NCBI GenBank assembly: GCA_964568355.1
Contig: CAZMRK010000456.1
Span: forward strand, 1-18,927
DNA: 18,927 nucleotides
Source: JAJPJX01 sp964568355
GTDB taxonomy: Bacteria > Acidobacteriota > Terriglobia > Bryobacterales > Bryobacteraceae
Direction: 5' to 3'
A program made the translations under genes and the position numbers. The notes below the pieces were generated by a model. It did no database searches and was not told where the DNA came from. It saw only the letters and a list, made by a program, of their open reading frames with translations. Shown in pieces: positions 7,832 through 14,607 of this stretch; the first letter of the stretch is position 1, and each line of letters opens with the position of its first letter.

Positions 7832-8737
7832 TTGGCGAAAATTGCGGTCGAGCGCGGGGGAGATCCGGGGCAGGGAACCGAAGCCCTGAAGGTGCGTGTC
7901 GTGGCACAGGGCGACGGTTGGGCCGTGTCCGACGTGGTTTGCACATCGGGTCCGCACAGCCGGCCTTTTGAAGAACGACACACGCAACCGACGATTGCGC
8001 TGGTGGTTGCCGGCACGTTTCAGTACCGGTCAGGGAGAGAGTGTGACCTGATGATGCCGGGCTCGGTCCTGCTCGGGAATGCGGGGCAGTCTTTCGAATG
8101 TGGGCACGAGCATGGCGTAGGGGATCGGTGTCTTTCGTTTTCCTACACGGCGGAGTTTTTCGACCGGCTGGCGGCCGAGGCGGGATCGGGCAGCCAAGGG
8201 GGCAGGTTTCGGGCGCTTCGCGTGCCTCCGATCCGTTCGCTGTCGGGGCTGGGCGCGCGCGCTTCGGCGGCGCTTGCCGGTTCTGGGGAAGAGTGCTGGG
8301 AGCAGTTCGCGATCCAACTGGGCGCAAAAGCGGTGCAACTGGATTGCGGGACGTCTCCAGGGGGCGTAACCGCGCAGCCGGGGGCTCTGGCCCGAGTGAC
8401 CCGCATTGTGCGGATGATGGAGGCGCATCCGGAGGATCGCCATTCCCTCGGAAATCTCGCGGAGGCGGCCCGTTTGAGCCCCTATCACTTTCTCCGAACG
8501 TTCGAAGGGCTGACGGGGGTAACGCCACACCAGTACCTGCTCCGCACACGCCTGCGCAGGGCCGCCGTCCAGCTTCGGAGTAAGTCCGGCAACATTCTGG
8601 ATGTGGCGCTGGACAGCGGATTTGGCGACATTTCCAATTTCAACCGAAGCTTTCGCGCCGAGTTCGGCACGAGTCCTCGAATCTACCGCGCGCAAAACCG
8701 CGATTCTTCCAGGAAATCCGGTATTTCGAAGGCTTAA
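7832..8737 (+). CDS. AraC-family transcriptional regulator
   Basis: 301 residues from a TTG start at 7832, chosen because GAGGA (7819-7823) lies eight bases upstream and no in-frame ATG precedes the conserved part. Residues ~15-120 form a cupin-like sensor half with the family-typical stretch MMPGSVLLGNAGQSFECGHE. Residues ~187-290 hold the two helix-turn-helix motifs of AraC/XylS proteins: SLGNLAEAARLSPYHFLRTF, then ILDVALDSGFGDISNFNRSF, ending in the usual TSPRIYR. The effector is unknown. It is divergent from the DinB gene, and a direct link with that gene is the simplest guess. It also stands immediately before the cellulose operon, 129 bp away on the same strand, so it could influence that operon too; nothing in the sequence proves either. 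Confidence 0.9.
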   Translation: MAKIAVERGGDPGQGTEALKVRVVAQGDGWAVSDVVCTSGPHSRPFEERHTQPTIALVVAGTFQYRSGRECDLMMPGSVLLGNAGQSFECGHEHGVGDRCLSFSYTAEFFDRLAAEAGSGSQGGRFRALRVPPIRSLSGLGARASAALAGSGEECWEQFAIQLGAKAVQLDCGTSPGGVTAQPGALARVTRIVRMMEAHPEDRHSLGNLAEAARLSPYHFLRTFEGLTGVTPHQYLLRTRLRRAAVQLRSKSGNILDVALDSGFGDISNFNRSFRAEFGTSPRIYRAQNRDSSRKSGISKA

Positions 8738-8812
8738 TCAGGGCATGGCAGGAAAACTCCCCACGGAAAAGTGTTTGTATATTATTAAAAAGTTCGTATT
8801 CGCACATTATAT

Positions 8813-8835
8813 TTATCGCCAAGATAAGGTATAGT
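8813..8835 (+). promoter_or_regulatory. Candidate promoter and operator of the cellulose operon
   Basis: TATAGT (8830-8835) is a good -10 box, with transcription expected near 8842. Just upstream is the inverted repeat TTATC-gccaa-GATAA (8813-8827), which would nearly fill the -10/-35 spacer. No clear -35 box is seen, so the promoter may need an activator or be covered by a repressor. The whole region 8738-8866 is AT-rich compared with its neighbours and holds no gene. I see no c-di-GMP riboswitch fold in it. Confidence 0.4.
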
Positions 8836-8866
8836 TTGTAGGATAATTTCCGGAAGGGGGGATTCC

Positions 8867-10123
8867 ATGGCCCATCTGGCTGGTGGAACATCGCAGGTCG
8901 AAGGCGACGACGTCGCCACCCTTTGCTCTGTGGCGAAGATCGACCCGTCCGGTTATCGGCGTTTTCCGGCGGCGATGAAACTGAAGGCAGACGCGGGCGG
9001 CGTCAAGCCGAAAGCGCCGGATGCAGCGATTCCGACTCCCTCTGTAGTAATTGGGCTGGCACAACTTAGCGCACTTACAGCCGACCGGCCGGAAGCGTCT
9101 CCGCCGGCGCCCACAGCCGTTCCGGATTCACCCGCTTCCCTGCCGAAAGTACTCGCGAAAGTCAGTTCTCCAGAGATCCCGGTCGTTCCGCAGCAGGCAG
9201 CTCCGGAACCGAATCAAAAAGAGAACGCCACCAAGACTTTGTACACCCAAAACAGGGACGCGAGAGTTCCGTACGGCGGGCAGGCCGGAGGAAGCCGGGG
9301 GACGATCCACCGGGTGCTGAAGAGGAATATGGAGGACTCCGGCGCGGTCTGGACTCCCGGAGCAGCCACACGCATGCTGGCCGTCTATCCGGTCGCCGGC
9401 GGTGTCGGCTGCACCACCTTGCTGGCCACGCTGGCGCGGATCTCTTCGACGATGGGGGAAGAGATCACGCTGGTGGACCGCGAAACCGAATCGCAACTCA
9501 GTTACTTTTTTGGCGGAGATGCCCTGGCCCGCGGCATTTCCTATTTTGAGCCACAAAAACCTACCGAGGGCATCGTGCATGTGCTGACGACGGAAGGCGA
9601 GGTCAAGCGAGGCCGCACCGACTTGCCGCTGGACCGGAACGAAAGCTGGATGTGGAGGCGGCTGGCTCAATTCGGCGATCAATCGGATCGTATACTCATC
9701 GACGCCGCGACTACGCTCTCGGAGCGAACGCAGCGGCGCCTGCTCGCCGGGGGGACCTGTCTCGCGGTGCTGGTGCCGGACCTTCGCTGCATGATTGCAG
9801 TCGGCCGGATCCTCAAATTCTTCACCGGCTGGGCAAACATTCTGCGCCGGCCCCTGGTGCCCTACTTTGTTTTGAACCAGTTTGACCCGGATATACCCTT
9901 CCATGTGGACGCGCGCGAAGAACTCCGGCGGCAGCTAGGCGACAAACTGCTGCCGGTAGAGATCCCTCGATCGGACGTAATCGCGGAAGCGGCGGCGGAA
10001 GGCATGACGGTGGTGGATTTCGCTCCAACGTCCGACGCGGCGGAAAACTTTTTCGCGCTCTCGGACCGAATCAGGGCCGTGACGCCCGCTACAGACTACC
10101 GGCATTTTGAAACGGATTGGTGA
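8867..10123 (+). CDS. bcsQ: BcsQ-type cellulose-synthesis ATPase with BcsR-like N-terminal extension
   Basis: 418 residues. Residues 168-418 form a MinD/ParA-type domain of the BcsQ branch. The P-loop reads V-A-G-G-V-G-C-T-T (176-184), so both lysines of the usual KGGxGKTT are absent. Later come TLVDRE (201-206), RILIDAATTLSE (275-286) and LVPD (302-305). BcsQ proteins help locate and assemble the cellulose synthase at the inner membrane. Residues 1-165 are a separate extension. Residues 15-34 contain D-V-x-x-L, ten residues, then Y-R-R-F, the spacing I recall for BcsR; a disordered Ala/Pro-rich linker follows to about residue 115. The ATG at 8867 has the ribosome site GGAAGGGGGG (8852-8861). 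The gene is the first of the operon and overlaps the next start. The ATPase family call is firm; the BcsR resemblance is an inference. Confidence 0.85.
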   Translation: MAHLAGGTSQVEGDDVATLCSVAKIDPSGYRRFPAAMKLKADAGGVKPKAPDAAIPTPSVVIGLAQLSALTADRPEASPPAPTAVPDSPASLPKVLAKVSSPEIPVVPQQAAPEPNQKENATKTLYTQNRDARVPYGGQAGGSRGTIHRVLKRNMEDSGAVWTPGAATRMLAVYPVAGGVGCTTLLATLARISSTMGEEITLVDRETESQLSYFFGGDALARGISYFEPQKPTEGIVHVLTTEGEVKRGRTDLPLDRNESWMWRRLAQFGDQSDRILIDAATTLSERTQRRLLAGGTCLAVLVPDLRCMIAVGRILKFFTGWANILRRPLVPYFVLNQFDPDIPFHVDAREELRRQLGDKLLPVEIPRSDVIAEAAAEGMTVVDFAPTSDAAENFFALSDRIRAVTPATDYRHFETDW

Positions 10124-13100
10124 AATTCCCTTGCTACCGAATACGACCAAGCCTGCTGAGGAACCGCGTCCGCTGCTTCTTTCGCTGTTACTCATCCCTG
10201 CGTGCGCCGTTCTGCTTTTCCTGGTGATCCTGCCGATCTCCTGGCGAGCGCAGGCGGGCCTGGGACTTGCCTTCATCGTAGCGGCGGCGCTGGCCAACCG
10301 TCTTTCCAAGGGGCGCACCACAACATTGGCGTTAACGCTGCTGGCCTGTTTCAGCACGGCACGCTACGCCTACTACCGGTACAGCGAAACCGCATGGAAC
10401 GTCAGTACTTCCTGGTCCACGCTGCACGTGCTGGATCTGACCTTCGTGTTTTTGCTGCTGGCGGCGGAGAGCTATGCCTTCCTGATTCTGTTTCTGGGGT
10501 GTTTCCAGACGCTGCGTCCCCTGAAGCGGAATCCTTTGCAGATGCCGGAAGACTATACCACGTGGCCCAAGGTCGACGTTTTTATCCCAACCTACAATGA
10601 GCCGCTCGAAGTGGTAAAGCCGACGGTTCTCGCGGCGCTCAACATGGACTGGCCGCCGGAGAAGTATCGTGTCGCCATTTTGGACGACGGGCGGCGGCGG
10701 GAGTTCGAGGAGTTCGCCGAAGCATGCGGCGCGGATTACATTACCAGGCTGGACAACGCCCACGCCAAAGCCGGCAACATCAATAGCGCGCTTCGGCAGA
10801 CGGACGGCGAATTTATCGCTATCTTCGATTGCGACCACATCCCGACACGCTCTTTCCTGCAAGTCACGATGGGCTGGTTTCTGGCCGATAGCCGGCTGGC
10901 GATGGTCCAGACCCCGCACCTGTTCTACTCCCCGGACCCGTTCGAGCGAAACCTGAACGTCTTCCGCAAAGTGCCGAACGAGGGAGCGCTTTTCTACGGC
11001 ATCATCCAGGACGGCAACGATCTTTGGAACGCGACTTTCTTTTGCGGCTCCTGCGCGATTCTGCGCCGGACCGCACTCGAAGAAATCGGCGGCGTGGCGG
11101 TAGAGACGGTGACCGAAGACGCGCATACGGCATTGCGAATGCACAGCCGCGGCTGGAACACCGCTTACATCAATATTCCACAGGCGGCGGGTCTGGCTAC
11201 GCTGCGCCTCTCGGACCACGTGGGCCAGCGCATTCGCTGGGCGCGGGGGATGGTGCAGATTCTACGCGTCGACAACCCCCTGTTCCTGCGAGGGCTGAAA
11301 CTCCCACAGAGGCTGTGCTATTTCAATGCCGCTTTACATTTTCTGTTCGCCGCGCCGAGGCTGATCTTCCTGACTTCTCCGCTGGTCTACCTTCTGCTGG
11401 GCCGCTACAACGTGTTCGGATACCTGCCGACCATTCTGGCCTATGCGTTTCCGCACCTGGTCATCTCCACCATGTTGAACTCCAGGGTGCAGGGGAGGCA
11501 CCGGCATTCCTTCTGGAACGAGATCTACGAGATCGTGCTGGCTCCCTATATCCTTCTGCCGACGTGGCTGGCGCTGATCAATCCACGCTGGGGCAAGTTC
11601 AACGTGACAGCCAAGGACTCGGTGCTCGAAGGGTCGGCGTTCGACTGGCGCATTGCCAGGCCATTTCTGGTCCTGGCGGTGTTGAATGTTCTGGGCGTGA
11701 TTGCCGGCGTCCGGCAGTATCTGGCCTACGGGGACGCCAACGGCATTCTGGCGATTAATTTGTTCTGGGCCTTTTTCAATCTTCTGCTGCTGGGCGGCGT
11801 CCTGGCGGTGGCATTCGAACGGCAGCAGCGGCGAAGCCACGTGCGGGTCCGGGCAAGACTGCCGGTGAACGTCGCTCTGGCTAGCGGAGAGATCCTTTCC
11901 GGGCGCACCGTGGATCTTTCGAACGGCGGATTATCGGCCCGTTTCCTGCGCACGAGCGGATTGGTCCCGGGCACTCTGGTGACCGTCATCGTTTCTCTCG
12001 CGGACAAAGAGGCGGAGTTCCCGGTGAGGGTACTCGAAAACCGCGGCGCAGAGGTGCGATTCGAATTCCAGGAGTTGAACCTGGAGCAATATGCGGCGTT
12101 GACCCGGGCGGTGTTTTCGCGCGCCGACACCTGGCTCGAATGGAGCAAAGGCTGGCAGACGGACCGGCCGCTGCGCAGCATGTTCACCATTCTGGGGATC
12201 TCTTTCCAGGGCCTTTACCGGGTAATCCGATCCTCGCTGGTCCGGTCGGGGAGGGACAAGGACAGGGCGAAGCCGCTTCCGAGAAAACCGGAGATGGCGG
12301 TGCCCTCGATCCTCATCCTGCTTCTCTCTCTGTTCTCAGCCGCGCAAACCGGCAGAGGGCAGGCGACACCGAAAACTTCCGCGGCGCCGAGCGGACGGGA
12401 AGCCGCTTCCTCTGCCTCCCGCTCCTCGTTCCGGGAACAGCGGAGCTTCGAGGCGTTGGGATACCGGAGCGGCATTCTGCTTCGCAGAAGCGGCAGCCAC
12501 TCCAACGTATATTTCGGCGTGCCGTTAACGAAGCTGGTCGGCACGGCATCGCTGGACTTGCGCTACCGCGTCTCTCCGGGACTGGTTTCGGGCACCAGTC
12601 GAATCAATATCCTGCTCAACGGATCGCCCGTCGGTTCGGTGCCGGTAGCCGGATCGGCCGACAGCGCCAGCACGATTGCGCGCACCGAAGTCGCCGTGCC
12701 GGCCGAGCTGTTTCTCTCCGAGAACACGTTGACATTCGAACTGATCGGCAGTTGCACGGCCGGATGCGACGAAGAAGACGAGATGGGGGTGTGGGCATCG
12801 GTAGAGCCTTCCACGGAGTTGCACACAAGCGGAACGTACCTGTTGCTGCCCAACAACCTTGCGGTGCTACCCGCCCCATTCTTCGATCCGTCGGCGCAGC
12901 GGGTCAGCGAGCTGCCGTTTGTCCTGGAAGAACATCCGGACAGCGTGCTGCTCCAGGCGGCGGGGATTGTGGCTTCCTGGTTCGGAATCAAAGCCGACTA
13001 TCACGGAATTCACTTCCCCGTGCAGGTCGGCCGGATTCCTCCGGGAAATGTCGTGCTCGTCGGAACCAGGGATTCGCCGCTGGTGGCGAGTCTGGGAATC

Positions 13101-14507
13101 ACGGTTCAGGGCCCCACGATCGTCATTCGGGAGAATCCCAATGATCCGTATGGCAAAGTGCTGGCGATCGCGGGCAACGACGAGCCGCAGTTGCTGACGG
13201 CTGCGCGGGCCTTCTCGCTGGGGAGGTACACGGCCGCCGGCGATCGTGGGCTGGTGCAGGCTGGGACGGAGGCCAGCCCCCGCCGGCCCTACGATGCTCC
13301 CAGATGGATGCAGACGGACCGCGATGTGGATCTCACCCATGGCACGGCTCCCGCGGATCTGGAGGTCGCCGGCAGTGGAAGAGTCAACCTCTACTTCCGT
13401 CTGCCGCCGGACCTGTATTACGGCACACGCGACCTGGTGCCGCTCCGCCTGCAATTCCGGCATACCCGGTTGCTTCGGGCGGAAAGGGCGGAAGTCAAGA
13501 TTCATCTGAACGGCAACTTTGTTGCGGCGCGGCCCATTCGGCTGAACAGTCCTCTGGATTTTCAATGGGAGATGGTACAACTGCCGGCGGCCGGCCTGTA
13601 TCCGCGCAACACGCTGGCCATCGAGTTTGTGTATGAACATGTCCATGTTCCCGCCGGCTCGCCGCGCCTGCCGCAAACGACCGTCCTGCCGGGAACTAAC
13701 CTGATGATCCAAGGCATTTCGCACTTTACCGAAATGCCGCGGCTGGACCTGTTTGCGGGCACTGGATTTCCATTTACGCGAATCGCGGATCTTTCCCAGA
13801 CCACGGTCGTGCTTCCGGCGGCGCCGACCGCGGATGAATACGCGCTGTATCTTACGGCCCTGGGGTTTCTGGGGGCGCAGACGGGCTACCCGGGAATCGG
13901 GGTGTCGGTGATGCAGGGCGGCGTCCCCGCGGAAGGCTGGGATAAGGATCTGCTGCTGCTCGGCACGTATCGCGATCTTGCGCCGGTCGAGGCGTGGCCC
14001 CGGTCTTTCTACCTGACGCCGGAGCGCGATCGCATCCGGATCGGGAGTACCAGCGGTTTCGATCTGTTGTGGGGGCGGCTTCCGTTCACGCATTCGGCAC
14101 GGGAGCTGCGCCAGTTGGAAACACTGCTGCAGAGTTCGCCGAGAATCGACGGCATCGTGCAGGCGTTTCGGTCGCCGGTAAACCGGGAGCGCAACGCGGT
14201 TGCCGTTACGGCGATTTCCAGCGCGTCTGTGGCCGAGCTGGCCGCACGGTGGTCGGATCCCGCAAATGCGGATCAGGTGTGGGGTGACCTCAGCCTCCTT
14301 TATGGGGGACGGTTTCATTCGTACACCTTGAACCGGCACCGCTATTATGAGGGCCAGTTGGGCACCTGGCAGACGCTTCAGTATTGGTCGCGTCGCTTTT
14401 ACTGGCTATCGCCGGTGGTGGTGCTGATCTGGATATGGATTTTGGCTGTGTTGCTGGACCGCTGGCTGGAGGCAAAGGCCGCGATCCGCCTGCAGGTACA
14501 GCGATGA
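10107..14507 (+). CDS. bcsAB: Cellulose synthase BcsA-BcsB fusion (c-di-GMP-regulated)
   Basis: 1466 residues from the TTG at 10107. It polymerises UDP-glucose to beta-1,4-glucan at the inner membrane. BcsA half: membrane helices from ~23 to 131, then a GT2 domain with TYNE, D193-D194-G, D241-C-D243, T336-E-D338, Q374-R-I-R-W378, and the gating loop F498-N-V-T-A-K-D. A PilZ domain has R576-S-H-V-R580 and D603-L-S-N-G-G, which bind c-di-GMP, followed by the usual amphipathic helix. A hydrophobic segment at ~732-745 precedes the BcsB half (~775-1430), a periplasmic carbohydrate-binding region with a final membrane helix at ~1435-1450. The fusion is also known from Komagataeibacter. An in-frame TTG at 10131, with GGTGA eight bases upstream, may be the true start. 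The gene overlaps bcsQ by 17 bases if it starts at 10107, so coupling is likely. Confidence 0.93.
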   Translation: MKRIGEIPLLPNTTKPAEEPRPLLLSLLLIPACAVLLFLVILPISWRAQAGLGLAFIVAAALANRLSKGRTTTLALTLLACFSTARYAYYRYSETAWNVSTSWSTLHVLDLTFVFLLLAAESYAFLILFLGCFQTLRPLKRNPLQMPEDYTTWPKVDVFIPTYNEPLEVVKPTVLAALNMDWPPEKYRVAILDDGRRREFEEFAEACGADYITRLDNAHAKAGNINSALRQTDGEFIAIFDCDHIPTRSFLQVTMGWFLADSRLAMVQTPHLFYSPDPFERNLNVFRKVPNEGALFYGIIQDGNDLWNATFFCGSCAILRRTALEEIGGVAVETVTEDAHTALRMHSRGWNTAYINIPQAAGLATLRLSDHVGQRIRWARGMVQILRVDNPLFLRGLKLPQRLCYFNAALHFLFAAPRLIFLTSPLVYLLLGRYNVFGYLPTILAYAFPHLVISTMLNSRVQGRHRHSFWNEIYEIVLAPYILLPTWLALINPRWGKFNVTAKDSVLEGSAFDWRIARPFLVLAVLNVLGVIAGVRQYLAYGDANGILAINLFWAFFNLLLLGGVLAVAFERQQRRSHVRVRARLPVNVALASGEILSGRTVDLSNGGLSARFLRTSGLVPGTLVTVIVSLADKEAEFPVRVLENRGAEVRFEFQELNLEQYAALTRAVFSRADTWLEWSKGWQTDRPLRSMFTILGISFQGLYRVIRSSLVRSGRDKDRAKPLPRKPEMAVPSILILLLSLFSAAQTGRGQATPKTSAAPSGREAASSASRSSFREQRSFEALGYRSGILLRRSGSHSNVYFGVPLTKLVGTASLDLRYRVSPGLVSGTSRINILLNGSPVGSVPVAGSADSASTIARTEVAVPAELFLSENTLTFELIGSCTAGCDEEDEMGVWASVEPSTELHTSGTYLLLPNNLAVLPAPFFDPSAQRVSELPFVLEEHPDSVLLQAAGIVASWFGIKADYHGIHFPVQVGRIPPGNVVLVGTRDSPLVASLGITVQGPTIVIRENPNDPYGKVLAIAGNDEPQLLTAARAFSLGRYTAAGDRGLVQAGTEASPRRPYDAPRWMQTDRDVDLTHGTAPADLEVAGSGRVNLYFRLPPDLYYGTRDLVPLRLQFRHTRLLRAERAEVKIHLNGNFVAARPIRLNSPLDFQWEMVQLPAAGLYPRNTLAIEFVYEHVHVPAGSPRLPQTTVLPGTNLMIQGISHFTEMPRLDLFAGTGFPFTRIADLSQTTVVLPAAPTADEYALYLTALGFLGAQTGYPGIGVSVMQGGVPAEGWDKDLLLLGTYRDLAPVEAWPRSFYLTPERDRIRIGSTSGFDLLWGRLPFTHSARELRQLETLLQSSPRIDGIVQAFRSPVNRERNAVAVTAISSASVAELAARWSDPANADQVWGDLSLLYGGRFHSYTLNRHRYYEGQLGTWQTLQYWSRRFYWLSPVVVLIWIWILAVLLDRWLEAKAAIRLQVQR

Positions 14508-14531
14508 TCCAGCCGCAGGCCAATCGCGGGG

Positions 14532-14565
14532 CTGGAGCCCTGCGGCAGACTGAAGTTCGCTCCAG
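14532..14565 (+). other. Inverted repeat between bcsAB and bcsC
   Basis: CTGGAGC (14532-14538) pairs with GCTCCAG (14559-14565), and the loop contains CTGC-G-GCAG. No T-run follows, so it is not a classic terminator. It may be a processing or mRNA-stability element that adjusts bcsC relative to bcsAB. The gap of 100 bases between the two genes holds no gene of its own. Confidence 0.3.
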
Positions 14566-14607
14566 GCCAGTGTGGCTTGCGGAGTGGATGGGGTGAGGGA
14601 GGCACGG

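Noticed and set aside
8738..8866. A c-di-GMP riboswitch before the cellulose operon
   Set aside because: The region is short and AT-rich and shows no GEMM-type core or paired stems. Control by c-di-GMP is better explained by the PilZ domain of BcsA.
12294..12296. Internal ATG as a separate bcsB start
   Set aside because: GGAG directly abuts the ATG, which is too close for a normal ribosome site, and the reading frame is continuous with bcsA.
12867..14339. A 490-residue minus-strand frame inside bcsAB
   Set aside because: It is antisense to the BcsB half, is Arg/Gln/His-rich and shows no domain.
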